Shown in pieces: positions 1-8,771 of a stretch of 41,483 nucleotides of DNA. Source of the DNA: CAZMCT01 sp964564785 (GTDB lineage Bacteria > Planctomycetota > Phycisphaerae > UBA1845 > Fen-1342). Where the stretch lies: NCBI GenBank assembly GCA_964564785.1, contig CAZMCT010000019.1:1-41483 (forward strand), given 5' to 3'. Positions within the stretch are counted from its first letter, which is position 1; each line of letters opens with the position of its first letter. The notes under the pieces were generated by a model. The model was given only the letters and a program-made list of their open reading frames with translations. It did not search any database and was not told the DNA's origin. Both the position numbers and the translations under genes were made by a program.

Positions 1-145
1 CCGCGCGCGGGTCGGGTCCGACTGGTGGCCCCGCAGCGCGCCGGTTACGATATCCGGGCCGGTAGCCGCATCCGACGCGGACGCCGTTCGCGCGTCCGTT
101 ACCCGCACGCAAACCCGGCCCGGCGGCTCGCAACCGGAGGAGCGT
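1..145. other. Window-edge region without a gene
   Basis: I see no open frame that looks coding here. The only recognisable signal is a GGAGG at 136-140 that serves the GTG start at 146. The upstream gene, if any, lies outside the window. Confidence 0.5.
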
Positions 146-1756
146 GTGCGCCTGATCGTGCTCCAGAATGACGCGATGGTCGCGGACGTGGTCTGCGGCT
201 ACGAGGCGATTTATATCGGCTCGCGCGAGGGGTGCCGTGTGCAGCTGCCGGATCCGCGGATTGCCGCGCAGCAAGCGGTCGTCTTCTGCGAGGCCGAAGG
301 CAACTGGGTGCTCGAACCGCTGGATGCGGCCTGCCTGATGCAGCTCAACGGCATGCACGTGACCGGGCGGACCGAGCTGAAGACGGGCGACGAGCTCCGC
401 CTCCTGGACTACGCTGTGCGCGTCTATCCCGAGTACGAGGAACAGCACGCCCGCCCCACGCTCGGCACCTCCCGCGCCGCGCTCGAACGCTTCGCCCAGG
501 CCAAGCTGCCGCTGGGAGCGATCCTCAAGCGCGGCGACGAAGCGCTCCAGGTGCAGCCCGGCCAGCAGGCGTCGCTGGGCCGCACGAGCCTCGCCGTCTC
601 GGGTTGCACGGCCGTCGAAGAGCTGATGGACTGCACCCTGCGGCACCTGTTGGGCACGTTCGCCGCGCAGCGCGTCTGGATGGGCGTGCGGCGCGTGAAC
701 TACGGGCCGATGGAGTACGAGGAGGGCCGGCTGCTGAACGGCCAGGCCAGTGACATGCCGGCCATCTGCAACGACCTGAAGCCGCGGATCCTCGACCGGG
801 CCCAGTTCGTGCTGGTGCCGTTCCTCAGCCCGGAAGAACCGTGCTCGATCCTGGCGGGCCCGCTGCTCGGTCCGGACGCGACGCTGGGGATGATCTACGT
901 CGACAGCGGCGAGAGCGGCCGGCGCTACGAGCAGCGCGATCTCGACCATTTCATTCTGCACCTGAACATCATCGCCTTCCAGCTCGACGCGATCTTCCGC
1001 ACCGTGGCGCGCAACCGCGCCGCGCTGATCGACGGTCAGGTCAGCGTCGCGCACGAGGCCCAGCAGTACCTCACGCCTCGCAAGCTCCCGCAGTGGGAGG
1101 GCCAGCTCCAGTTCGGGGCCTTCCGCGAGCCCGGCCGCGAGCGCACCGGCAACATCTACGACATCGTGCGGCTTTCCAACAACCTCGCGGGCTTCATGCT
1201 CGCGCACACTTCCGCGACCGGCGCGCTGCCCACCCTCCTGATGGTTCAGGCCCAGACCGCCTTCCGGTCGGCCGTCATGCATCAGGACAACCCGGCCGTG
1301 TGCCTGCGGATGCTGAACTGGCTGCTCGCGGACGGGCCGAAGGACGCGGCGCTGGAGTGCTTCGTGGGCGTGATCGACCCGACCAGCGGCGTGATGCGCT
1401 ACTCGATTGCGGGCCAGCTCGGAGCGTACATCATCGGTCAGCGCGGTGAAGAGCGCAACTTGAGCTCGTCCGAGCCGACGCCGCCGCTGGGGCAGGCCAA
1501 GAGCACGCATTATCCGCTGCTGCCGGAACAGCTCGAGCCCGGCGAGACGGTCGTGCTGTTCACGCCGGGCGTGGTCACGGCGACCAATCGCAAGGGCGAG
1601 GTGTTCGGCGCCGAGCGCTTCATCAACCTGCTGTGCGACGGGTTCGGCCAGCTCGCCAGCGCCATGCTCAAGGACCTGTACACGGATCTGCGGAACTTCA
1701 CCGAGGGCGGGCAGCAGCCGGACGACATCACGGTGATCCTGGCGCACCGGGTGTAG
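146..1756 (+). CDS. FHA-GAF-SpoIIE/PP2C-like regulator, probably catalytically degraded
   Basis: 536 aa, starting at GTG 146 with GGAGG 5 bases upstream. Residues 1-95 resemble an FHA domain (IYIGSREGC near 25, LNGMHVTG near 70). About 150-285 resemble a GAF domain. About 305-536 follow the SpoIIE/RsbU-type PPM phosphatase fold. SpoIIE-type enzymes bind two metals through Asp residues in GD.YD, DVSGHG, TDG and DDIT motifs. Here these read GNIYD, AHTSATG, FTPG and DDIT, so at least three of the four canonical Asp positions are replaced. It is therefore likely a pseudophosphatase, or a scaffold that binds a phosphoprotein partner. In its family such proteins act on anti-sigma-antagonist STAS proteins, and a STAS gene lies at 9976-10314. 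No transmembrane segment is seen, so it is probably cytoplasmic. The domain order is confident; loss of activity is an inference. Confidence 0.82.
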   Translation: MRLIVLQNDAMVADVVCGYEAIYIGSREGCRVQLPDPRIAAQQAVVFCEAEGNWVLEPLDAACLMQLNGMHVTGRTELKTGDELRLLDYAVRVYPEYEEQHARPTLGTSRAALERFAQAKLPLGAILKRGDEALQVQPGQQASLGRTSLAVSGCTAVEELMDCTLRHLLGTFAAQRVWMGVRRVNYGPMEYEEGRLLNGQASDMPAICNDLKPRILDRAQFVLVPFLSPEEPCSILAGPLLGPDATLGMIYVDSGESGRRYEQRDLDHFILHLNIIAFQLDAIFRTVARNRAALIDGQVSVAHEAQQYLTPRKLPQWEGQLQFGAFREPGRERTGNIYDIVRLSNNLAGFMLAHTSATGALPTLLMVQAQTAFRSAVMHQDNPAVCLRMLNWLLADGPKDAALECFVGVIDPTSGVMRYSIAGQLGAYIIGQRGEERNLSSSEPTPPLGQAKSTHYPLLPEQLEPGETVVLFTPGVVTATNRKGEVFGAERFINLLCDGFGQLASAMLKDLYTDLRNFTEGGQQPDDITVILAHRV

Positions 1757-1879
1757 GGGGCGGTGCGCCGCACGGGGTCAGAAGCAACGAGGACGAAGCG
1801 CGCCGCGCGTGCGAGGGGGCGACGCGGAGCGTGCGTACCCGGTCATACCTCGGGCTTGCGGCTCGCGACTCCCGACCGC

Positions 1880-2932
1880 TTACCGGCGCATGTTCTCCTG
1901 CCGCCGCGCGAACGGCCACTTCGTGTCCCAGTCGGGGAACGTCGCCCGCCACACGTCCGGCTCGCCCCACAGCCGTGCGCCGACGGTCGGGTAGTCATCG
2001 AGCTGCCAGCCCGCGCCGCGCGAGAGGTATGCCACGTCCGACACCTCCATCTGTTCGAGCGCCGCGGCGTCGAAGACCTGCTGGCGTCCGGCATGTGCCA
2101 CCCGCGCCGAACCGTCGCAGAACAGCAGGTTGTCCTCCATCGTCCGGCGGTGCCAGCCCGTGACCAGCACCGGGTCGGGCTGCGGGAGATTCACGTCGTC
2201 GCGCCCGATCATGTTGAAAAACGTCGGCTCGCCGGCCAGCACCAGCCGCGAGGTGGCCCGCAGCGACGACAGCTTGTGCCCCCACGGCCCGGCGGACAAG
2301 TGCCCCGCGCTCGACAGGTCGCCGTTGTACATCGTGACCATCGCCAGGCTGGCCCGGTAGCTGTTGCCCAGCGTGTCGTAGCAGGCCCGTTCCGCGTTCG
2401 GTCGCGGCGAGTCGTCGATGTCCAGGTGATCGGGATAGCCGCGATCCGACGGGCAGTGGAACTGCTCGAGCGCCCGCGTGTCGGACTCGTGGATGCCGGC
2501 CAGGGCATAGCGGTTCAACGGCCGGCGGCGGGCGTCGTATTCCGGCTTCAGCTCGGCCCCGCTGCCCTCCGCGGACAGGAGCACGTCGCCTGCCTCGGTG
2601 CGGAAGGGCAACTGCCCCGAGCGGCCGCCCCAGGCGAACCAGTTGATCGTCCGCCAGTCGCGGAACGGCACGCTGCGGAGCATGCTCTCGTGAATCGGGA
2701 TCGGCTGCTCGGCGGCGTCCTCCAGCGCGTACTGGTGCAACGCGACCCCCAGCTCCTTCAGGTTCGCCAGGCACTTGGCCCGCTTGGCCTGCTCACGGGC
2801 CCGCCCCAGGCCCGGCATCAGGATGGCCAGCAGCAGCGCGACGATCGCGACGACGACCAGCAGCTCGATCAGCGTAAACCCCCGCCCGCACCCCATGATT
2901 CGCCCCCGCCCGACCGCCCTCGTTTGGCTCAT
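1880..2932 (-). CDS. Type II pseudopilin, DUF1559-like (H-Xn-DG) family
   Basis: 350 aa from ATG 2932, which has GGAG 8 bases upstream; an inner ATG at 2896 is the alternative. The N-terminus carries a class III prepilin leader: G18 followed by FTLIELLVVVAIVALLLAIL, with Glu at +5 of the mature protein. That predicts cleavage and methylation by a PilD-type peptidase. Near the C-terminus is WHRRTMEDNLLFCDG, a His-to-DG arrangement like the H-X9-DG signature of planctomycete pseudopilins, although the spacing here is 11. Such proteins occur in many copies in planctomycetes and their roles are mostly unknown; they may be minor pilins or surface-attached proteins. It is transcribed in the same direction as the glycosyltransferase upstream, with 127 bases between them. 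The length is typical of the family. Confidence 0.9.
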   Translation of the reverse strand: MSQTRAVGRGRIMGCGRGFTLIELLVVVAIVALLLAILMPGLGRAREQAKRAKCLANLKELGVALHQYALEDAAEQPIPIHESMLRSVPFRDWRTINWFAWGGRSGQLPFRTEAGDVLLSAEGSGAELKPEYDARRRPLNRYALAGIHESDTRALEQFHCPSDRGYPDHLDIDDSPRPNAERACYDTLGNSYRASLAMVTMYNGDLSSAGHLSAGPWGHKLSSLRATSRLVLAGEPTFFNMIGRDDVNLPQPDPVLVTGWHRRTMEDNLLFCDGSARVAHAGRQQVFDAAALEQMEVSDVAYLSRGAGWQLDDYPTVGARLWGEPDVWRATFPDWDTKWPFARRQENMRR

Positions 2933-3059
2933 TCCCGCAACTCCGGCGCCGCCGCACGCCCCGCGCACGCCCGGGCGGATTGCAACCTGCAACGCCGCCC
3001 CACGCATCGTACCCCCCGTCCGCAGCCGTGGACAAGCAGAATCCCCCCTGCGGCGCGGT

Positions 3060-4742
3060 TCAGAGCGACCCGTCGCCCGCGGGTTCGGGCGGCGGCCCCA
3101 CGACCGCAACCGGCGCGGCGCCGCGCTCGCCCGGCGGCGGTGTACGCCGGTAGATTCGCAGCCCGTCGGGTGTCTGCTGATTCCGGCGCACCACCGGCAC
3201 CGTCGCGATCAGCTTCCAGCGGTCCGGCGAGCTTGCGACCACCTCCGCAAGCTGCGCATGGTGCCCCAGACGCCGGGCCGGCGGGATCGATTCGTCCAGC
3301 ACCACCACCTCCACCCCGTGCGCCTCGATTGCCGCCTGCGCCTCCGCCGGTGACGCATAGAGCGCCCGGTAGTCCTCACCACCCCACCGGCTGCGACTCA
3401 GAAGCTTGCTCACCCGCACCACCTTCCGGCCCGGCCGCGCTTCGCGACTCATGAGCTCGGCGATAAACACGCCCTCGCCCCGCGAGTCCGACGAGATCAG
3501 CACCGTGCCTGTCTCGCCCGTCGTGCGCGCCACCAACTCGGCCGCAGGCCCGAATCCCTCGAAGTGCTTCATCGGCACGCGGAACGTGCCCACCACAAAT
3601 CCCATCACGCCCACCACCACCCACGCGAAGCGCAGCCCCCCCTCCGGCCACACCGCGCGGCGCACATGCCGCGCCAGCCACTCGACGCCCGCCGCCCAAA
3701 ACAGCAGCAGCGGCGGCAGCGCGGGCAGCAGATAGCGCGGCTCGAAGGCCGGTATCACGCTCACGAACACCATTACCCCCACCAGCCACCCTCCCGCGGC
3801 CGCCCACCGTCCGTCCGTGACCGGCCGTAGTGCCCGGTGCCAGAACCCCACCAGCGCCGGAAGGAACACGCCGAATCCAGCCGCGTCGCTCAGACTCAAC
3901 CCGTAAAGCCCCGCCACCCGAGCCGCGAAGGCGAGGGAACCGGTTTGCTCCGGAAGGCTGCCTGCCACCAACCGGGCCGAAACCAGGTACCACGGCCCGC
4001 ACAGTACCGCGATCCCCAGAACCGCCAGCCACAGGGACCGGGTCCGAAGCAGTCGCCAGCGCCGCGTCAGGAGCAGCGCCAGCGGCGCAGCCACCACCAG
4101 CGCCAGCGCGGTCTGTTTCGTATACAGCGCGATCGTCGCCGCAAGCGTGAAATGCGCCGCATCCGCCGCGCCCCCCGTTTCGAGCCAGCGGCCGAACGCA
4201 ATCATGGCCCAAGTCAGGAGCAATGCCACGAGCACATCCATCATCACCTGCCCGGTGGCTTCCTGAACGAGCGGCAGCATCGGGAGCAGCAGTGCGGCGA
4301 CCAGTGCCAACGTCCAACCGCACGCCGCCCGCACCAGCGCGAAGAGCAGCGTCGCCAATCCGGCAGTGATGACCGCCATGAGCAGCAGGATGGACATTCG
4401 ACCCGGTCCCCAAACCAACACCCAGCCCGCTTGAAGCACGTAGAACAGCGGCGGCCAGTGCCCCAGCCCGATCTTCGGATAGTGAGCGTAATACGCGCGG
4501 GCGAACCCGAGCGGGTCGGTCCAGGCTCCTTGCCGCAAGAAGTCGTAGACCATCAGCCCGGTGACATAGTGCGCGGCCTCGTCCGGATAGCCGCCCAGTT
4601 CGGCTCTCCACGCCCCCCCGGCCCGTTGCAGCGTAATCGTCGCCGCCAGCGCACCGACGAAGACCCCTGCCAGGCCCGCCGCGGCCGCCAGACGACTGCC
4701 TGTGCGGTTCACGAGGAGTCTGTTCGGCGATGTTTCAAACAT
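3060..4742 (-). CDS. GT-C family membrane glycosyltransferase (GT39/ArnT-like)
   Basis: 560 aa from ATG 4742, with GGGAG 4-5 bases upstream; an in-frame ATG at 4793 lacks this support. The first transmembrane helix (about 20-40) is followed by GGYPDEAAHYVTGL. Its Asp-Glu pair matches the catalytic DE of GT-C enzymes in the first external loop. Next come HYPKIGLGHWPPLFY, as in PMT_2/ArnT proteins, and roughly nine more hydrophobic segments up to about residue 370. The C-terminal 150 residues are soluble and look periplasmic. The expected reaction is transfer of a sugar from a polyprenyl-phosphate donor to a lipid or protein; the substrate cannot be read from sequence. It is divergent from ileS, with 236 bases between the two starts. 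Confidence 0.85.
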   Translation of the reverse strand: MFETSPNRLLVNRTGSRLAAAAGLAGVFVGALAATITLQRAGGAWRAELGGYPDEAAHYVTGLMVYDFLRQGAWTDPLGFARAYYAHYPKIGLGHWPPLFYVLQAGWVLVWGPGRMSILLLMAVITAGLATLLFALVRAACGWTLALVAALLLPMLPLVQEATGQVMMDVLVALLLTWAMIAFGRWLETGGAADAAHFTLAATIALYTKQTALALVVAAPLALLLTRRWRLLRTRSLWLAVLGIAVLCGPWYLVSARLVAGSLPEQTGSLAFAARVAGLYGLSLSDAAGFGVFLPALVGFWHRALRPVTDGRWAAAGGWLVGVMVFVSVIPAFEPRYLLPALPPLLLFWAAGVEWLARHVRRAVWPEGGLRFAWVVVGVMGFVVGTFRVPMKHFEGFGPAAELVARTTGETGTVLISSDSRGEGVFIAELMSREARPGRKVVRVSKLLSRSRWGGEDYRALYASPAEAQAAIEAHGVEVVVLDESIPPARRLGHHAQLAEVVASSPDRWKLIATVPVVRRNQQTPDGLRIYRRTPPPGERGAAPVAVVGPPPEPAGDGSL

Positions 4743-4929
4743 GGCACTCCCGGGCGCGCGGCCGGCCGAGTGCCTTATCGGCAGAATTCGCAAGGCACTG
4801 CCGCGGCAAGCGGACGGTTACCGGACGCCGCGGAAGGTGCGGAACGTGCCGGGTTCACGCTCACGGCCGGGTCACGGCCTTCACGGCCGGGGCCAAGCGG
4901 GCATCCTCGACGCATCATCGGCAGCCTAG

Positions 4930-4935
4930 TATCCT
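4930..4935 (+). promoter_or_regulatory. Possible -10 element for ileS
   Basis: TATCCT lies 43 bases before the ileS ATG. No convincing -35 hexamer is seen at 16-18 bases, and no T-box leader is evident. A similar TATCCT lies about 65 bases before hypC. This is weak support. Confidence 0.2.
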
Positions 4936-4978
4936 GTCAGTTTTCGCGGCCGCGCGGCCGCGCCCGATTGAGGTCGCC

Positions 4979-7900
4979 ATGTTTGAGCCGTTGCCCGCCC
5001 AGTTCAGCTTTCCGGCCGCCGAAGAGCGCATCCTGGAATTCTGGGAGCGGCACGGTGTTTTCCAGCGCTCGCTCGAGCAGCGGGCCGGGGCGCCGCGGTT
5101 CGTTTTTTACGAAGGCCCGCCGACGGCCAACGGCCTACCGCACCCCGGGCACTGCCTGACGCGGGCGATCAAAGACCTGTTTCCGCGTTATCAGACGATG
5201 TGCGGCAAGCTGGTCGAGCGGAAAGCCGGCTGGGACACGCACGGGCTGCCGGTCGAGGTCGAGGTCTGCAAGGAGCTGGGGATCCACACGAAGGAGGAGA
5301 TCGAGGCGTACGGCGTCGAGAGATTTGTCCGCAAGTGCATTGAGAGCGTCTTCCGCTACACGCGCGAGTGGGAGCAGATGACCCGCCGGCTGGGGTTCTG
5401 GGTGAACCTCGAGGAGGCGTACGTCACGTTCCACCAGCAGTATGTGGAGAGCGTGTGGTGGAGCCTGAAGACGCTGTACGAGCGCGGGCTGTTGTACCAG
5501 GGGCATAAGGTCGTGTGGTGGTGGGCGCAGGGCGGGACGGCCCTTTCGGCCGGCGAGGTCGGCGAGGGCTACCGCAAGGTGCAGGACCCCTCGGTGTACG
5601 TGAAGTTCCCGCTGGTGCGGGAGAAGGGATCAAGGGACCCAGGGAACAAGGGATCAAGAGAAGGACGGCGCCCCCCTCACCTGGATCCCTCGCTCCCCCG
5701 CTCCCTCGCTCCCTCTCTCCTCGTCTGGACCACGACGCCCTGGACGCTGATCAGCAACCACTTCGCGGCCGTGGGGCCGGATGTTGACTACGTGCTGGTC
5801 CACGATCCCGACCAAGAGGAGTACTACTACCTCGCGGCTGCGCTGGCGGACGTGACGGCGGGCAAGCTGAAGCACCGCTTCGAGACGGTCGCGACGTGCA
5901 AGGGCAGCGATCTCGTCGGCCTGCGTTACACACCGCCATTCGACGTCTACGCGCGGACGCTCGCGGAAAAGACCGCGGCGCGGAGGGACGGCGGGACGGA
6001 GAGCATCGCGTGGCGCGTCGTGGCGGCCGATTTCATCGACCTCGAAACCGGCACCGGCATCGTGCATATCGCGCCGGCCTACGGCGAGGTCGACTTCAAC
6101 CTGCTCCAGGAGGAGCGCAAGCGGTTCGTGGACGGGCTCGACAGCATTCCGCTGCTCAACGCGGTCAGGCCCGACGGCACGTTCGGTGACGAGGCGCCGG
6201 AGGCCTATCGCGGCCGGTGGGTGAAGGACTGCGACAAGGAGATCATGCGTGCGCTCCGTGAGCGGGGCGTGTTGCTGCACCAGGAGACGATCGAGCACGA
6301 GTACCCGTTCTGCCCGCGGGCGGAGGACGACCCGCTCATCCAATACGCGCGTCAGAGCTGGTTTGTGCGCACGAGCGCGTTCAAGGACGAGTTCCTCAAG
6401 AACAACGAGAAAATCAACTGGCTGCCGGAGCACATCCGGGCAGGCCGCTTCGGCGATTTTCTGCGGAACAACGTCGATTGGGCGTTGTCGCGCGAGCGGT
6501 ACTGGGGCACGCCCCTGCCGATCTGGCGGTGTGAGCGCTGTGGGAAGATGCGGGCGATCGGCTCGTTCGCGGAATTGGCGGACCAGCCGGGCGCAACAGA
6601 TGAAGGAACGTGGGCGCGTGCGAAAGAGGCCGATCCGACGATTCCCGATCATCTGCGCGTCCACAAGCCGTATGTAGACGCCTGGACCTTCGACGCGCTT
6701 TGCTGCGAAGGGGCCCGCATGCGCCGCGTGCCCGAGGTGATCGACTGCTGGTGGGATGCCGGGAGCATGCCGTTCGCGCAGTGGGGTTTCCCGCACGCGA
6801 TCGGCAGCGTGCAGACGTTTGCAGAGCGCTTCCCGGCCGACTTCATCAGCGAAGCGATCGATCAGACGCGCGGTTGGTTCTACGGATTGCTGGCGATCAG
6901 CACGCTCCTGTTCGGTCCACGCGTGGGGCGCAGCGCCGTCCCGGCCGAGTCGCGCGCGCTCGCCGAACCGTCGGACGACGCGCACGCGAAGGCCCCCGCC
7001 ACCCGATTCCCCCCGGATACGGAGGTGCGCCGCGCGGGTGCTCCTGCTGACGGCTGCGGGGGACCGGACCTCACCGTCGCCGCGGACTACCCGCACCCGT
7101 ACCGCACCTGCATCGTCCTCGGCCACGTGATGGGCGAGGACGGGCTGAAGATGTCGAAACGCAAGAAGAACTACAAGGAGCCCCAGTACGTCTTCGACAC
7201 GTACGGCGCCGACGCGATGCGCTGGTTCTTCTTCTCGGCTCAGACCCCCTGGACCAGCGTCCGCTTCCAGGAAGCGAACATTCGCGACGCGCACCGCGAG
7301 TTTCTGGTCAAGCTCTACAACGTGCTGAGCTTCTTCACCATCTACGCCAACATCGACGGCTTCGTCGCGCCCCCGACGCACGGCTCGCCCGCTCGGCCGA
7401 CGCACGCCCGCAGCGAACTCGATCGCTGGCTCCTGAGCGAGCTGCAACGGACCATCCGCTTCGTTCGCGCGAAGCTGGACAACTTCGAGAACTTCCCCGC
7501 GGCCGGGCGATTGAACGACTTCGTCGACGCGCTCTCCAACTGGTACGTCCGCCGCTCGCGCGAACGGTTCTGGAGCGGCGAGAAGAACCAGGACAAGTGG
7601 GACGCGTACCACACGCTCTGGTGGACGCTGCTGACACTCAGCAAACTCATCGCACCGTTCACACCGTTCTTCGCGGAAACGATGTACCAGAATCTCACAG
7701 GGATCAAGGGAACAAGGGAGCAAGGGAGCAAGGAAGAGGAAGCGGGGAGCAACGGCGCGCGGGATCGAGGAAGCGAGGACAGCGACGCGAGTCACGCCCG
7801 GGAAACCTCGAGCCCTCGATCCCTGGATCCCGCGATCCCGATCTCCGTCCACCTGTGCGACTACCCGACCGCCGACGAGTCGCTCATCGACGAGCAGCTC

Positions 7901-8644
7901 GCCCAGGAGATGGAGCTGGTCCGCGACATCGTCTCGCTCGGCCGGGCGGCCCGCACCGCGGCCAAGCTGAAGGTCCGCCAGCCGCTTTCCCGGGCCGAGA
8001 TCATCCTCACCCGTACCGAACACACCGAGTGGCTCCAGAACCACGCGGATCTGATCGCCGAAGAGCTGAACATCAAGCAGGTCGAGTTCACGGCCGCCGC
8101 CGAGCAGTACGTCACGTATCAGATCAAGCCCGACTTCAAGGCCATTGGCCCGAAGTTCGGCCGGCTCGCCCCGCAGATCGCGGCCGCCTTGGCCAAGCGC
8201 GACCCGGCCGAAGTGCGGCAGGAGCTCGAGGCGACCGGCCGGGTGATGGTCATTCTCGACGACGCGCCGACACCGCTCAGTGCGGCCGAGGTCGAGGTGC
8301 GACTGGAGGCGAAGCCGGGCTGGTCGGCCGCCCAGGGCCGGGCAGGCGTGGTCGTGGTGAGCACGGCTCTGACTCCCGAGCTCCGCGACGAGGGCTTGTG
8401 CCGCGAGCTCATCCACTGCGTCCAGGCGCTGCGGAAGGACCGCGCGCTGCCGTACGAGCAACGAATCGCGCTATATGTTGAGGCTCCCGAGCCGGTGCGG
8501 GTGATCGTGCGGCGTTTTGCGGATACAATCGGCCACGAATGCCTGACCAGCCGGATCGAGTTCGCTTGCCCACCCGACAATAGCGGTGGTCAGCGCGTGG
8601 TGCTGGAAGGTCAAGCGGTGCTACTAGGAATAGTGCCTGTTTGA
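4979..8644 (+). CDS. ileS: Isoleucyl-tRNA synthetase, eukaryote-like (type 2), with insertions
   Basis: 1221 aa starting MFEPLPAQFSFPAAEERIL at ATG 4979; the frame is open further upstream but without family similarity. It charges tRNA-Ile and edits mischarged Val. The HIGH equivalent is HPGH (residues 55-58) within GLPHPGHCLTRAIKDLF, and the KMSKS equivalent is KMSKR (724-728) in KMSKRKKNY. That form is typical of eukaryotic cytosolic and bacterial type 2 enzymes, which are generally less sensitive to mupirocin. The CP1 editing domain follows about residue 180 and contains LLVWTTTPWTL. WWAQGGTALSAGEV replaces the usual Cys-containing turn, while CERCG near 520 keeps one Cys pair. The protein exceeds the usual length of about 1050 because of extra segments at about 216-248, 645-702 and 908-956. 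The first and third of these derive from 8-bp-period repeats. The identity is secure. Confidence 0.97.
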   Translation: MFEPLPAQFSFPAAEERILEFWERHGVFQRSLEQRAGAPRFVFYEGPPTANGLPHPGHCLTRAIKDLFPRYQTMCGKLVERKAGWDTHGLPVEVEVCKELGIHTKEEIEAYGVERFVRKCIESVFRYTREWEQMTRRLGFWVNLEEAYVTFHQQYVESVWWSLKTLYERGLLYQGHKVVWWWAQGGTALSAGEVGEGYRKVQDPSVYVKFPLVREKGSRDPGNKGSREGRRPPHLDPSLPRSLAPSLLVWTTTPWTLISNHFAAVGPDVDYVLVHDPDQEEYYYLAAALADVTAGKLKHRFETVATCKGSDLVGLRYTPPFDVYARTLAEKTAARRDGGTESIAWRVVAADFIDLETGTGIVHIAPAYGEVDFNLLQEERKRFVDGLDSIPLLNAVRPDGTFGDEAPEAYRGRWVKDCDKEIMRALRERGVLLHQETIEHEYPFCPRAEDDPLIQYARQSWFVRTSAFKDEFLKNNEKINWLPEHIRAGRFGDFLRNNVDWALSRERYWGTPLPIWRCERCGKMRAIGSFAELADQPGATDEGTWARAKEADPTIPDHLRVHKPYVDAWTFDALCCEGARMRRVPEVIDCWWDAGSMPFAQWGFPHAIGSVQTFAERFPADFISEAIDQTRGWFYGLLAISTLLFGPRVGRSAVPAESRALAEPSDDAHAKAPATRFPPDTEVRRAGAPADGCGGPDLTVAADYPHPYRTCIVLGHVMGEDGLKMSKRKKNYKEPQYVFDTYGADAMRWFFFSAQTPWTSVRFQEANIRDAHREFLVKLYNVLSFFTIYANIDGFVAPPTHGSPARPTHARSELDRWLLSELQRTIRFVRAKLDNFENFPAAGRLNDFVDALSNWYVRRSRERFWSGEKNQDKWDAYHTLWWTLLTLSKLIAPFTPFFAETMYQNLTGIKGTREQGSKEEEAGSNGARDRGSEDSDASHARETSSPRSLDPAIPISVHLCDYPTADESLIDEQLAQEMELVRDIVSLGRAARTAAKLKVRQPLSRAEIILTRTEHTEWLQNHADLIAEELNIKQVEFTAAAEQYVTYQIKPDFKAIGPKFGRLAPQIAAALAKRDPAEVRQELEATGRVMVILDDAPTPLSAAEVEVRLEAKPGWSAAQGRAGVVVVSTALTPELRDEGLCRELIHCVQALRKDRALPYEQRIALYVEAPEPVRVIVRRFADTIGHECLTSRIEFACPPDNSGGQRVVLEGQAVLLGIVPV
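5626..5718 (+). repeat. In-frame inverted 8-bp-period array inside ileS (copy 1)
   Basis: Four 8-bp units run from 5626 to 5657: GGGATCAA, GGGACCCA, GGGAACAA, GGGATCAA. After about 29 bases, four units of the opposite polarity follow at 5687-5718: CCCTCGCT, CCCCCGCT, CCCTCGCT, CCCTCTCT. The arms can pair partially. The insert encodes a Lys/Gly/Ser/Arg-rich stretch and then a Pro/Ser/Leu stretch (about residues 216-247). It lies directly before the conserved LLVWTTTPWTL strand of the editing domain, so it falls in a loop. Confidence 0.85.
7700..7844 (+). repeat. In-frame inverted 8-bp-period array inside ileS (copy 2)
   Basis: Four units at 7700-7731 read GGGATCAA, GGGAACAA, GGGAGCAA, GGGAGCAA, followed by degenerate GA-rich sequence. 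The opposite arm at 7813-7844 reads CCCTCGAT, CCCTGGAT, CCCGCGAT, CCCGATCT. The frame stays open across the element. It adds about 48 hydrophilic residues (908-955) between FAETMYQNL and SVHLCDYP, a variable joint before the C-terminal domain in this family. Confidence 0.85.
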
Positions 8645-8664
8645 GATGGGAAGGCAACCGTTTG

Positions 8665-8693
8665 TTGACACCCTGTCACGGGCGCGGTAACGA
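8665..8693 (+). promoter_or_regulatory. Candidate promoter for the PHP gene with overlapping palindrome
   Basis: A consensus TTGACA at 8665-8670 is followed after 17 bases by a weak TAACGA. The -35 overlaps a small palindrome, TGACA-CCC-TGTCA (8666-8678), which could be an operator or part of an ileS terminator hairpin. No U-tract follows it. The downstream ATG is at 8772. Confidence 0.35.
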
Positions 8694-8771
8694 AGATTTC
8701 ACGTGCGGGACGCGGAATTCTTACACTCGTTTCCCAGAATCACGGCGGGCGTGGTGCGGGAGTGAGACGCG

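Noticed and set aside
1763..3454. 563-codon plus-strand frame over the pseudopilin
   Set aside because: It covers the antisense of the prepilin and part of the glycosyltransferase, and is Arg/Pro-rich with no motif.
5654..8461. 935-codon open frame on the minus strand opposite ileS
   Set aside because: The plus-strand frame has full IleRS motifs. The antisense frame is a GC-rich shadow without domain similarity.
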